Assembly (NCBI GenBank): GCA_023213315.1
Contig: JAKCPI010014402.1
Span: forward strand, 1-64,000
Direction of reading: 5' to 3'
From: Euborellia annulipes
Lineage: Eukaryota > Arthropoda > Insecta > Dermaptera > Anisolabididae
DNA length: 64,000 nucleotides
Below the pieces are notes generated by a model, which worked only from the letters and a program-made list of their open reading frames with translations, searched no databases and was not told where the DNA came from. This document shows positions 10,345-21,561 of the stretch, piece after piece. The stretch's first letter is position 1; the number at the start of each line of letters is the position of its first letter. The position numbers were made by a program, and so were the translations under genes.

Positions 10345-10481
10345 ATATAGGGCTATTTAATTTCCGACCGTACTGTACATTTGAATTCAAAGATGTAAAA
10401 TTTATAAACAGAAAAATATTTATATTTTGTTACCATGGCAACTATTTATCCTATCTTTCTTATGAAGTACAAGAGTAAAAT

Positions 10482-10608
10482 GATTTTATTTAAGCCATTT
10501 AGATACCAAATGGCTTAAATAAGAATGCCTGGGCCTCCAATATATATATTCTCTTAATAACGATTATCATTTGTCTTTTATGGTCTAAGTTGCCGAAAAG
10601 ACTGTCTG
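10482..10608 (+). repeat. SINE-S internal fragment
   Basis: Begins at the GATTTTATTTAAG hairpin and ends at GCCGAAAAGACTGTCTG; both head and tail are missing. It interrupts the A-family AAAATGAT.CTTCAGAAG junction. Confidence 0.75.
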
Positions 10609-11004
10609 TTTCAGAAGATTTCAATGGCAAAATGAGAATATACACACAAGAGCATCTAAAAAATAATTGATTTTTGAATTTTAATCAAAATCGTTGGAGA
10701 GAATTATGAGGAAAAAAAAAACTGAAAATCTACTTCAGTAAAGTATTAGTACTCTTTGGCCGATTTTTTTCAAAAGCTTCGTGACACGTCCCAGGAGGGT
10801 GTCTAAGTTAAATATAAAATTTCAACCTCATAGCTCTTTTCATTCTTGAGATATTTTGTTCACAGACAGACAGACAGGATTTGGACTCAGGGGCCCTCAA
10901 AACGTGTATATCCATCAAAATCTCGACATCGAATTTTTGACATGAATCCAATACTTTCTCTCTCTATATATATAAACATATATAGAGGTAAGAGAAAGTA
11001 AAAA

Positions 11005-11390
11005 TTAATTCACTTCTTTTCTTTTAGGTTATTATGTTATTTCACCCTTATGGGGGTTAAAATAAACATTTTAAAAAAATTATTATTCTTAAAAATTAAT
11101 TGCTGATAAGGTAAAAATAAAAAGAAAAATTTATTTGGGTGAATGATTGATTTATTGGAAAATTTAATATAAAATTTGATTGTTGATTGGTCATTGGCTT
11201 CGCAACAATGACTTTGGGGGTAACAATAAAAAAGGGTATTGAGTAATCTGTCGACTGGCTCAGGCTCCAAGGTTCATATTTGCTCAAGATTAAAACAATA
11301 TTTTTATTATTAAAATTTTAAAGAAGAGATTTGATCTTTTCAACATCAATGAATTAGATTTAATAAGAATTTATATTGAAAGTTAATTAA
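11005..11390. other. No recognisable feature; TTAA target site at right edge
   Basis: AT-rich DNA. TTAA at 11387-11390 is the left target site of the piggyBac-like element. Confidence 0.5.
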
Positions 11391-11769
11391 CCCATATCAA
11401 GCCAACACAAAAATTTTCAAAAACTACAAATTTTTTTTCATAATTGTGTTTATTATTACCTATTTAATTAGGGAAAAATAAAAAAAAAATTATTTGATCA
11501 GTAAATATTGAGGAAATAGGTGGTTCGAAAACGCACCAATGGCTTGATCCATTAGAAAAAAATTTTTCCTTTTTTTTTATTTTTAAATTTTTTTATTATT
11601 TTTTCACATAATATATTTACATAGGTTCTTATTAGATTTTTACATAACCTTTGATAAAAATTTTTCAACAATATATATGTTTTATTCAATTTTTTTTCAC
11701 TGGTGCGAAAACGCACCATTGGCATAATATGGGATATAATTTTTTTTTACTTTTTTTATTTTTTATGAA

Positions 11770-12443
11770 ATTTGCCGAAACAATTTATATAAATCGGTAC
11801 TTTGCATTTTGTATATTCATATACAGTGTGTTTATAACACACTTTACATCTCTTTCGGGCTTTCTGCTCGTTTGCAATAACCCAAAGTTCATTTTCAAAT
11901 CAATTGAACTTGTACTAGGTTGATGGAATGCACTTTATATAGCTTCCAACATTTTACCATGGTGCTATCTAAGGTATTTAAAAATAAATGCCACCACTAT
12001 TTTCTACCTAATATCCCCATGGGCGTAACTAGCAAATTTGGCTGGGGGGCGATGGGACCAGCCATCCTCGCTGGGGGGGGGGGGCACGGGATCAGCCATC
12101 CTCTGGGGGACCCGGAAGGCCCCATATTGACTCAATTTCTGTTGGGTCGGGGAGCTTTCTGCCCCCCCCCCCCGGGAGGGTACCACCCTAGTTACGCCAA
12201 TGAATATCCTTCATCGGTAATTCTCAACCCCATTATCATGTAAATCCACCCTTTCCATTCCTAAATTATATTTTGAAATAACATTAGGTTGAGATATATT
12301 TCCTTCTGATTTCGATGTCCCAACATATAATATCTCTTTACAGTATTTAGGGGCTCATTATTGTAGCCATTACTACATACAGTTACAACAGTATTGTCAT
12401 TCAATCGGACTAATGTAATAACCCATATATAAACAATAACCAT
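11770..12443 (-). pseudogene. piggyBac transposase remnant
   Basis: Two stretches are recognisable on the minus strand. At about 12443-12290: VRLNDNTVVTVCSN and NTVKRY, matching the region before the C-terminal part of piggyBac transposases. At about 11880-11775: GYCKRAE, then after a frameshift RCKVCYKHTVYEYTKC and NCFGKFH, matching the C-terminal cysteine-rich zinc domain. The two parts are separated by the MITE at 12018-12202 and by stops. The catalytic aspartates were not found. Confidence 0.75.
12018..12202. repeat. Short TIR element (GGGCGTAACTAG family)
   Basis: Ends CATGGGCGTAACTAG and CTAGTTACGCCAATG, about 185 bp, GC-rich with G and C runs. Flanked by AATATCC on both sides, a 7-bp duplication (8 if mismatches are allowed), as for hAT-like MITEs. 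Inserted in the piggyBac transposase remnant. Confidence 0.7.
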
Positions 12444-12484
12444 AGGCAGTAGGGATCAAGGGGACGGGATGATGCATGTAACAA

Positions 12485-12582
12485 AAATTTATTTCGATTT
12501 GCCAATCAATTGGAATAAATAGGGACGGGTTCTAAATAGCCTAAATATGCCAAAAATGCCCTTAAAATAAAAAAATTTTAAA
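12485..12582 (+). repeat. SINE-B body fragment
   Basis: TTTATTTCGATTTGCC...CAATTGGAATAAAT, then GGTTCTAAATAGCC and GCCAAAAATGCCCTTAAA, matching the body of the SINE-B copies at 48102 and 63424. The tRNA-like head is lost. Confidence 0.55.
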
Positions 12583-13008
12583 AAGAAAGAAAAAAATATT
12601 CAGATAATATATGGAAAAAAGTTGAGGGTTCTTACCACTGGTGCGAAAACGCACCACTCTAATTTATCATTGAATATCGTCTATAGTAATGAAAAAAAAA
12701 ATTATGTATCGTTTAGCTAAGTAAAGTAATCTTATTAGTAATCTAATTTATGAAGAATAAAAAAGAAAAAAAATTTTTAATACAAAATATTTAATTTTGA
12801 AGTTTGGTGTTTTTTGACTCTTCGAATTTAAATAATTATTTAATATGTAAAGACTGTAAAATTAATCATTTTCTCGCGATAGTAGGCAAGAATATATCAT
12901 AAAGAATCTATAAAAAAATAATTAACGAAAACATTTAGATACTTACTGAGAAAAAATTTTTTTTTAGGTACTGGTTCGAAAACGCACCAGTGGCTTGATA
13001 TGGGTTAA

Positions 13009-14212
13009 ATGGAAATCAAGTGACACACACACAATTTGCTCTTGTTGAATGAGTAACGTTGATCAGGACTTATCTGGTTGTTGAAGAGAGTGTTGTAGCT
13101 GCGCATGCGTGATGGCTGTTGCAGCACGAGGACCAAGCTATCGTTGATGGAGATAGTTTGGATAGCGTTTCGGTGACGGACTTGCCCAAGTACATTTCGG
13201 TCGCCTTGGCTGCCTTCATCAGGAAGAGTTTCGGCAACGGAAGAAGCAAAGTGTTGCTAAGAAATGGTTGTCGCCAGTTGGCCGGAAATGATGGCGTTAA
13301 AAATTATAAAACTTCTTCTCTCTTCGCATGGACTCAATTAATAATTAGGAGAGAATTTTCTTGATAAATAAAGACTGGGCGTAATAATAATTGGATATGT
13401 TGGATAAGAGAGACTGTACGGCCTGCACTTTAATGTAAAAACAGCCGCCATGAGCGATGTCATCCGCGGTCTCTCCCGGTCTCTCTTGGTCTGATCGACT
13501 TGCTTTCTTCTCTCCTTCTCTGTGTGTCTCTGTCTCTGTGTGTGTATATCGGCAACCCTTTTGACCAATCAGAAATCGAAATAATTTCAAGAGGAAATTT
13601 CCAGTGAAAATATTGAAAATTATTTGATAATAAATATAAAATTTAATCGGATCGGATGAAATTATTAATTCAATTTAAATTCAATTTCTTTGTATTAATA
13701 ATATAATAATTTAATTATATAGGTATTTAAAGAGAGCAAATAAGAACCTTAGACTCTGACAAACGATATATTAAAATTACACTAATGGCAATGAATTGTT
13801 AATGGAACATATTAAATAATAATAAAAATCGTAATTAAAACGATATACCATTACAAGGTATTAATTGCTAAAAAAAAGAAGCAGAAAAAATATTATTTTT
13901 TCAAAGATAACGTTGTGAACGCTTTAGCAGTCATTTAGAAAATTGCTCACTGTGGCTAATATTCGCGCCTCCCTAGGGATGCGCCCCCCCCCCCCCCAGA
14001 GTTTGGAAAAAGCTGGTGTATAATAAGATATATTCTTTCCCGGGAAATTTAGCCTACAGCTTTATAGTTTGATTGAAATTTTGGATCACATTTTACAAAT
14101 TTTTGCTTATACGAGGTTCGGGTTCCCTCTAACTGGAGGGCTCCGTATCTTTGATACGACTGATACGGCGGTAGCTACGCCCCTGAATATATGTAACAAT
14201 ATAAATAATGTA
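13009..14212. other. Unassigned region with weak signals
   Basis: About 13095-13370 is less AT-rich. On the minus strand (about 13235-13110) it reads LFLMKAAKATEMYLGKSVTE, reminiscent of a histone-fold helix, and the same bases contain CTGATGAAGG...GCGACCGAAATGTA, a weak hammerhead-like arrangement. Neither is convincing alone. A GGGGCGTAGCTACCG terminus (minus strand) ends near 14186. The rest is AT-rich. Confidence 0.35.
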
Positions 14213-14694
14213 TGGAGGGCAGATCAATAAGTCCGTGACTTTTTGAATTTCCCGCCTCTTAACTGAAATGGCAACATTGCTCCTGTCAGCAGGCAACTAT
14301 CAGCTCGAAATTTGAACCAGCTGGGTCTTTTAGTTTTTGTTTGACATCCATTAATAGCAGACTACCTCGTGATTTGAGAAGAAAATGGAAAAAAGTGAAT
14401 TTCGTGTGGCAAAAATCCATGAATTGGGATACGAATTGCTCCCTCATCCGCCCTATTCTCCGGATTTAGCCCCGAATGACTATTTCTTGTTTCTTGTTTC
14501 CAAACCTCAGCGGAAAGAGATTTGACTCCAGCGATGAATTTAATGTCTTCGACAAATCTTAATTTTTGGAAGGGATAAAAAAATTGGACAAAGTGTATAG
14601 AACTCAAAGGAGACTACGTTGAAAAATAAAATAATTTTTTATCCAAAAACCTGTGTTTCATTCAAAAAGTCACGGACTTATTGACCTGCCCTCG
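14213..14694 (+). mobile_element. mariner-like element with internal deletion
   Basis: Terminal inverted repeats of about 33 bp (GGAGGGCAGATCAATAAG at left; the complement CTTATTGACCTGCCCTC at right), flanked by TA (14211-14212, 14695-14696). From 14384 it reads MEKSEFRVAKIHELGYELLP, in which the mariner start is fused directly to the region just before HPPYSPDLAPNDYFLF, the motif holding the last catalytic Asp. The middle of the transposase (roughly 250 residues by family length) is deleted, and later frameshifts follow. Non-functional, but both ends are well preserved. Confidence 0.9.
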
Positions 14695-14767
14695 TATATG
14701 TAATTTATAATAGCCTACTAATGGGATAGGCCGGTTAATACAAGGCCGGATAAGAGAAGTTTCACTG

Positions 14768-14870
14768 TATATATATAATTCACAAATTTTCATCACACTT
14801 TGTTTGATCAACTTCTCGTTGAAATTTCCAAAATTTCTGAGTTTCCGCCGCAACCTGGTTGCGCGGCTAG
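14768..14870 (+). mobile_element. Miniature Helitron-like element
   Basis: ATATATATAATTC start, an H1-like CAACTTCTCGTTGAAATTTC block, then hairpin GCAAC-CTG-GTTGC, GCGG and terminal CTAG followed by T. About 105 bp. The left end is mutated (TGTATA instead of TCTATA). Confidence 0.6.
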
Positions 14871-15298
14871 TTAATCATTATAATTCGCTAATATACATAG
14901 ACTAAAATATTTTCTTCATAAAATATGAGAATAAAAAAAAAAAAATTTTTTTTTATTTTAACTGATGTATTAAAAATAAAAATTGAGCATATGATGAGCA
15001 TTTTAATTTCGTGATGGATTCTCTCTCTCTGGACTCGTTCATGTGAGAGAATAACAGGGAGGGAAATGGTTACAAAAAAAAATCTGTTGTTGTTTTTATA
15101 TATAAAGAAAAAAACTAACTGCCATATTTTTTTTTTCTTGTTTGTTTGTACCATGTCTGTTTAAAATTTTAATGGAAATCGATTACAACAAAACAGTCTG
15201 TTCTTTTTTTTTCGTATAATTCTTAAAAAATAATATTAAATTATAAAATGAAGATTACCGAGTTGTATAAGTTTGGATAATTTTGTTTATATGTAAAC
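14871..15298. other. No recognisable feature
   Basis: AT-rich, with A/T runs. No gene seen. Confidence 0.5.
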
Positions 15299-15390
15299 AG
15301 TGCCTGGTAGCCGAGGGAGTAAGCGCAACAGTCTAGTAAACAAGTGAGTCGCTAGTTCGATGCTTGTTGGGGACATATTTTTTTTTTTTT
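15299..15390 (+). repeat. tRNA-like SINE head, unassigned family
   Basis: TAGCCGAGGGAGTAAGCGC resembles a serine/leucine-type A box, and CTAGTTCGATGCTTG resembles a B box about 45 bp downstream; a T run follows. No cloverleaf acceptor pairing, so not a tRNA gene. Confidence 0.45.
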
Positions 15391-15635
15391 TTATTTTCAA
15401 TTATCTATCCGTATATACAGTATCTCTCATATTAACATTTATATTTAAAAAACCGAATTTCAACCTTTATTTTTTAATACTGCTTTTTCGAACCAATAAC
15501 TTTTAAATATGTTCTTACAATCCAAAATTTCTTTAAAGCATCAATAGTGTTTAACGAACCGTTAAATTCATTCTTGCAACACGGCATGAGTATATCCAAT
15601 TTTTATTTTATAAATAAATCTATTGTATTATTAAA

Positions 15636-16245
15636 GTAAAACTTTTATTTGATCCCCTCAATTTTTTCGCTCTTCTATCAGCATGTTGCGTTACAAGCCG
15701 TGACGTCAAGGGCCGTGACGCTACAAGCCATGACGTCACAAGCCGTGAGGACAAAAAGGGGAAAGTTGAAATTTAATATATATGTCGAATTATAAAAAAA
15801 TAATTGTGAGATTTAATTATTCAATTTTTAAATTGATAAAATATAATTTTTTAAATAATTTGAAATTGGATACCAGATGGCTTAAATAAAAATGCCTGCA
15901 CCCTAATATATATAAATTCATAAATAACGGTTATCGTAAATGTCTTATATGGCCTGAGCTGCCGAAAAGACAGTGTGAATGTGTGTGTGAGTGTGAGTGT
16001 GAATGAGAAAAAGTGTGAATGTTTAAAAAAAAAAAAATAATAATTTGAAATGATTCAAATACTAAATAAATATTGTTCTCAGTTTTTAACATGAGTCTAT
16101 TGATTTCCAATTATTAAGTTAAGATTAAAAACGCCCGATTTTAATACCCTTAATTGAATAATTTTCTGAAAATTTTCAGTTAAACGCCTACGATCCGAAA
16201 AAAAAGTTTCACTTGCATCGTGCTTTCATAAACCACATAATGATT
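15636..16245 (+). mobile_element. Family B element split by a SINE
   Basis: From AAACTTTTATTTGATC to CACATAATGATTTTTAA. TGACGTCA at 15701-15708 and 15731-15738. Interrupted at 15866-16038. Confidence 0.85.
15866..16038 (+). repeat. SINE-S, 5' truncated
   Basis: Starts within the body hairpin (TTGGATACCAGATGG), with complete tail and poly-A. AAATAATTTGAAA at left and ATAATTTGAAAT at right give a target duplication of about 12 bp. Confidence 0.85.
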
Positions 16246-17022
16246 TTTAATACACTGCTTCAAGTGGAGCCTACGATCTAAAATTTAAATTTTATTGATG
16301 TATCGTTAATCAAATAATAATTAGGCCCTATTAGGTATTAGATGTAGATTATTTATGTCCTACAAAATCGGAGAGAGTTAACAAAAAAAAAAAAAAAATC
16401 ACATTTTTTGTTGGCTATATCGTTGGGGGGAAGGTGAGAGATTCGGTCGATCAGACCAGCATCCCTAAAGGGATTAAAGATAATAGGTTCGCAGAAATTG
16501 GGTTTGGTGCGCCGCCCTTGTGCCCTCTGCACCAGGGGCAATTAAACGGAAAATATTTTTTGTGAGGGCTTCTATGCCTAAAGTATCTTTTCAAATACTG
16601 TACTATATTTTTTTCCCCATATGGGAGTCTTGAAATACACTTCTATTTCTAATCACATCATTCTTTTTGTAGAGAAATACAAAAAAAAAAAAATGTAATG
16701 TGCATATGTACGTATATAGGTTATGTGATGTGTTTTTTTGCTTATATCTGTGGAACTATTCATCGGATTAGGACGAGGTTTGGCAAATTTGTAGTCTTAA
16801 GTGGTTCTAAGAAGATATTAAAACTAGAAGTGAATCGGATCGCAGGGAGCGGTAAAAATGAGAGGTAAATTATTATCGCGAACAACGGTTTTCTCAGTTT
16901 CCTATGAACCAAATCTTTTGAAACTCAGCCATGATAATTAGGACGATAGCCTCTAGACCTGAAGAAAATTTCACCACAATCCGTTCAATAGTTTAGAAGT
17001 TATTCGTAAAAAATAAAAAAAA
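16246..17022. other. Unclassified sequence
   Basis: About 16725-17020 (CTGTGGAACTATTCATCGG ... CCGTTCAATAGTTTAGAAG) has the look of a dispersed repeat, but no second copy lies in this window. No gene recognised. Confidence 0.4.
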
Positions 17023-17463
17023 AATAAAAAAATCATTGTGTGGTTTTATGAAAGCACGATGCAAGTGAAACTTTTTTTTAGAATCGTAGGCGTTTAACTG
17101 AAAATTTTTAGAAAATTATTCAATTAAGGGTATTAAAATCGCGTTTTTAATCTTAACTTAATAATTGGAAAATGGGAAATCAATAGACGCATGTTAAAAA
17201 CTGAGAACAATATTTATTTAGTAATTGAAGATTTGAATCATTTTAAATTATTTTAAAAATTATATTTTATCAATTTAAAAATTGAATAATTAAATCTCAC
17301 AAATATTTTTTATAATTCGTCATATATATTAAATTTCAACTTTCCTATTTTTGTCGTCACGGCTTGTAGCACGGCTTTTGACGTCACGGCCTGTAACGCG
17401 ATCATGCTGATAGAAGAGCGAAAAAATTTGAGGGGATCAAATAAAAGTTTCACTTTAAAAAAT
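17023..17463 (-). mobile_element. Family B element
   Basis: ATCATTGTGTGG end to AAAAGTTTCACTTT. TGACGTCA is present at about 17379. Its central GC-richer block is shorter than in the copy at 15636. Confidence 0.85.
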
Positions 17464-18204
17464 AGCATTAAAGATCTCAAACTCGTTATTTCATTGAATG
17501 TATCGAGATATAATTATTTAATTTAATTATATTTAACGTATAGAAAAGTAGGGGAATACTTTATAAGAATTGGACATTTAATTCCAAAAGTGCAGGACAC
17601 CGTAGAGTTGAGCTATTTGTAAATACGTATTAATATAATTGATTTCTTCTCATATCTCTCTTTTTTTTTTTTTTTTTTTTTTTGATGATTTATAAAATTC
17701 TTCCGCTAAAGAAAAGAACGATTGAGAGAATTTCTATATTTTTTTTCTTTCTTTTCAATATCACTCTCCCCTCTCTCCTCCCAAAAACATTGCCAACATA
17801 TAAATCTCCTCTTCTCTCTCACAAACACATAGAGAGACTAAAATACTTCATCTCTTTCTCTTAAAAGCTTCTCAACAACACAAAAAAATAATAATAATAG
17901 GAGAATACTTAGTCTTTAGATAGGCCTATTCGGTGATTAGTCGCGAGTTCGGCTAGTTAGGGGTACTTCGCCTTTTTTTTTTGTTTCCTTTTAAAGTGAT
18001 CTCTCAAAAATACTGTATGTACCCTCACCTTTTCTGTATTCGTTAGGACTCCTTCTTGAAATTTTATTTATTTAGGGTATTTCCTCCCCCATGCATTTTC
18101 GATTCGTAAATCTGCTGTGATTAACCGAGTCGTATTCAGTTATCGGAAGTATATTAAAACCTAAGCGGTAAAATTTCAAGATATTTAAAAAAAAAGTAGC
18201 AGGC
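17464..18204. other. No gene; T and CT runs
   Basis: Long T run (about 17661-17684) and pyrimidine-rich sequence. Nothing is recognised. Confidence 0.5.
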
Positions 18205-18229
18205 AAGTTAAAGCAGGCAGTAATTTTTC

Positions 18230-18262
18230 GACATTTCGGGAACGCATTATTCCCTTCCTCAG
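18230..18262 (-). ncRNA. Hammerhead-like motif, helix I not conserved
   Basis: Minus strand: CTGAGGA, one A, stem II GGGAA/TTCCC with loop TAATGCG, GAAA, TGTC. The flanks do not pair, so this is a probable relic. It abuts the left end of a family B copy. Confidence 0.4.
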
Positions 18263-18275
18263 GGCCTACGATCAT

Positions 18276-18693
18276 CGAAATTTTTAAAGTGAACCTTTTA
18301 TTTGATCCTCTCAAATTTTTTCGCCCTTCTATCAGCATACAAGCCGTGACGTCAAAGGCCGTGACGACAAAATAGGAAAGTTGAAATTTCATATAGGCCT
18401 ATATGACGAATTATAAAAAATAATTGTGAGATTTAATTATTCAATTTTTAAATTGATAAAATATAATTTTTAAAATAATTTAAAATGATTCAAATCTTCA
18501 ATTACTAAATAAATATTGCTCTTAGTTTTTAACATGCCTCTATTGATTTCCTATTATCAATCCTCATTTTCCAATTATTAAATTAAGATTAAAAACGCTA
18601 TTTTAATACCCTTAATTGAATAATTTTCTGAAAATTTTCAGTTAAATGCCTACGTCCGAAAAAAAAAAGTTTCACTTGCATCGTGGTTTCATA
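18276..18693 (+). mobile_element. Family B element, right end trimmed
   Basis: AAAGTGAACCTTTTATTTG to GCATCGTGGTTTCATAAAA; the final CACACAATGATTT is missing, with a family A scrap (18694-18728, CACACCAGATTTTT) joined on. Confidence 0.8.
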
Positions 18694-18728
18694 AAAATCT
18701 AGAGTGCGTAAGTCACACCAGATTTTTT

Positions 18729-19361
18729 TCCAGTTTACTGGATAGATAGATGCAATGTCAAACTTGTCCACCTTTATAACTTGTCCCTTCTGATTTGAAT
18801 ACAAATTTCGTCCTTCCTTCCTTCCTTCCTTCCCAGCCCTTGTCTTGTGTCTATATAATCTAATTACATGGGCCTATAATATTAATATGCAGGCTACATA
18901 GTTACGGTATTATTATTAATATTATTATTGTTTCAAGTTGAATTGATTCTGATGCCCTCGCTCACTCCACAGAGACAAATTAACACGCCTCATTGAGATT
19001 TATTTATTTTAAAGTAAAATTTTTCACTTGACGTTGTAGCCAATTTGACAGACAAGGGGAATTGGATAAACATTTGCAAGAGGCCCAGCCAATATCGAAT
19101 ACCAATCAGGGATATAAAAACTGACAGTTAAATACGAAAACGTATCGGGGGTTTCTATCTCCTCTGCCTGCCCCTCTTATCGCTCCATCTAATGAACTCT
19201 AGTAGCACTAACATTTATTTATATGTATGTATGAATAAATAAATTAATGAATATTCATTCATAATTACAAAAATATTGAATTTTGAATCTAATTCTAATG
19301 ACGTAGTTTTCTATCTACTGGATCAGTTTATACAATTATGTATTACGATATGATGTGGAAA
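18729..19361. other. No recognisable feature
   Basis: Contains a short CCTT repeat (about 18812-18832). No gene or repeat family seen. Confidence 0.5.
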
Positions 19362-20001
19362 TTTTTTACTTTCTCTTACCTCTATATATATGTATAATAT
19401 ATTGGATTCATCTCAAAAATTCGATGTCAAGATTTTGACGGATATACACGTTTTGAGGTCCCCTGAATCCGAAAAAGTGGTTTTCGCGACATGGTCTGTC
19501 TCTGTGTGTGTGTGAACAAAATAACTCAAGAACGACAAGAGCTAGGAGGTTGAAATTTTATATTTAAGTTAGGCACCTCCTTGGGACGTAACACGAAGCT
19601 TTTGAACAAAATCGACCAAAGAGTACTAGTACTTTACTGATGTAATTTTTCAGTTTTTTTCGATTTTCTCAAAATTCGCTCCAACGATTTTTTTTAAAAT
19701 TCAAAAATCAATTATTTTTTTAGATTCTCTTTAAAATGTATATTCTCATTTTGTGATTGAAATCTTCTGAAGACCACTTTACTCTTGTACTCCATAGGAA
19801 AGATAGGAGAAATGATTGCCATGGTATCAAAATATAAATATTTTCACATACTTATAAATTTTACATCTTGAATTCTAATATATCGGCGGAAACTAAATAT
19901 ATGTCGACAAAAAAATTTGGTGTGACAAGCACAGAACACAACTTTCATTTACCGAAGGTAAGAGAAAGTTGTGTGCTGTGCGACCTTCACACCAGATTTT
20001 T
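19362..20001 (-). mobile_element. Family A element
   Basis: Both termini are present; the right-end hairpin is shortened. The X-box is mutated (ATTGCCATGGTATC). The microsatellite is short (GTCTCTGTGTGTG). Confidence 0.85.
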
Positions 20002-20529
20002 GTAATATAAATAATTTTATTTCCCCAGTTTATGCATTTATTTCTTGCCAATGTTAGAATATAAATTGAGAGAGAGGGGGGAGGGAAATATGAAACAATT
20101 AAAAAGAGATTAGATTTAAAACTAAAATGAACGAAAAAAAAAAAAATAAAAATATAAAACGTCCATGTAATAAATTTAATTTATTTGTTTTTATTTCCGT
20201 TTTTATATTTTTAATCTGCATTTTGATTCCGTTTTTTGTTATGATATACGAAAGCATAGATAAACAAAGATTAGGCGCTTGTATACAGAGAGCCAATTGT
20301 GTTTTTGTATTCTAATTTACTATCCCCGCACTAGTAGTGAGTGATCCTTCAAGTTAAAGGGACCCTGGACATACTAACAAGATTATTACGGCCTTAACTA
20401 GTTATTCTTATACCGGTACATGGACCAGAAATAAATATTTCTTTTTTTTCCGTTTCAATTTTTACTTTTTCTAATATTATCTCGTTTGGGTGGCAAATGA
20501 TGGTTGCCTAGCAGCAGGCTCTCCTGCGG
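20002..20529. other. No recognisable feature
   Basis: AT-rich. Overlapping short ORFs near 20100-20315 lie on both strands and show no similarity I can name. Confidence 0.5.
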
Positions 20530-20660
20530 ACTGGCGCACAGCACAGCACACAACTTTCTCTTACCTTCGGTAATCGAAAGTAGTGTTCTATGCTCGACAC
20601 CAGATATTTCATGTCGACATATATTTAGTTTCCGACAGTACGGTACATTCGATTTTCAAA

Positions 20661-20903
20661 ATTTTTTTTTTAAACACTCACACTTTTTTCCCATTCACAC
20701 TGTCTTTTCGGCAACTCAGGCCATATAAGACTTTTACGATATCCGTTATAGATTAATATACATATTAGGGGTCCATGCATTCTTATTTAAGCGATTTGGT
20801 ATCCAAATGGCTTAAATAAAATCATCGGACTGCCTAGGATCCGAACCCGCGACTTTTGGTAGAGCATGTTAGCACGCTAACTCCTACACCAAGCCCCGAG
20901 GGC
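20661..20903 (-). repeat. SINE-S copy
   Basis: Poly-T at left, head ending CCGAGGGC at right. Box A and box B are present but mutated. TTCGA-type flanks suggest a short or eroded duplication. Confidence 0.85.
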
Positions 20904-21015
20904 CTTCGAAATGTATAAGTATGGGAAAATATTTGTATTTTCTTACCATGGCAACCATTTCTCCTATCTTTTCTATCGAATACAAGAGTAAAATGATCTT
21001 CAGAAGATTTCATTG

Positions 21016-21256
21016 GCCCTCGGGGCTTGGTCTAGAGGTTAGCGTGCTAACCTCCTATACTAAACGTCGCGGGTTCGGACCCCCAGGTGATTTTATTTAA
21101 GCCATTTGGATACCAGATGACTTAAATAGAAAAGCCTGGACCCAAAATAGATATATTCTCATTATTAACGGTTAGTGTCAAAGTCTTAAATGGCCTAAGT
21201 TGCCGAAAAGACTGTATGAATGTGTGTGTGAGTGTGAGTGTGAATGAAAAAAAAAA
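21016..21256 (+). repeat. SINE-S copy
   Basis: Complete head to poly-A, with a small deletion after box B (GGACCCCCAGGTGATTTT). Flanked by AGATTTCATTG and AGATTTCAATG, an 11-bp duplication with one change. Confidence 0.9.
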
Positions 21257-21561
21257 AGATTTCAATGGCAAAATGAGAATATACATTTCATTTTAAAGAG
21301 AATCTAAAAAATAATTGATTTTTATTTTAAATCAAAATCGTTAGAGTAAATTTTGAGAAAATCGTAAAAACAAAGTGAAAAACTACATCAGTAAAGTACT
21401 AGTACTTTTTGACCGATTTTGATAAAAAGCTTATTTTCACCCCCTAGGTGGGTGTCTAACTTAAATATAAAATTTCAGCCTCATAGCTCTTTTCGTTCTT
21501 GAGATATTTTGTTCACAGACACACACACAGACACTCACATTCACACAGACACACAGACAGA

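Larger units (their letters stand above)
10029..11004 (+). mobile_element. Family A element split by two SINEs
   Basis: CTGGTGTGAC hairpin at 10029-10115, body resuming after each SINE, X-box GTTACCATGGCAAC at 10429-10442, and the AGAAAGT hairpin to 11004. Confidence 0.85.
11391..13004 (-). mobile_element. piggyBac-like DNA transposon, decayed
   Basis: Perfect 14-bp terminal inverted repeats CCCATATCAAGCCA and TGGCTTGATATGGG, flanked on both sides by TTAA (11387-11390, 13005-13008). The CCC...GGG ends plus TTAA duplication are the hallmark of piggyBac. The interior holds a broken transposase on the minus strand, a small MITE and a SINE-like fragment. A hairpin motif GGTGCGAAAACGCACC, or a one-base variant, recurs near 11519, 11702, 12640 and 12970, probably as subterminal repeats. 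The element is too damaged to be autonomous. Confidence 0.85.

Noticed and set aside
20099..20315. Hydrophobic ORF pair on both strands near 20.2 kb
   Set aside because: AT-rich sequence gives Phe/Ile/Lys-rich frames by chance; no start context or similarity.
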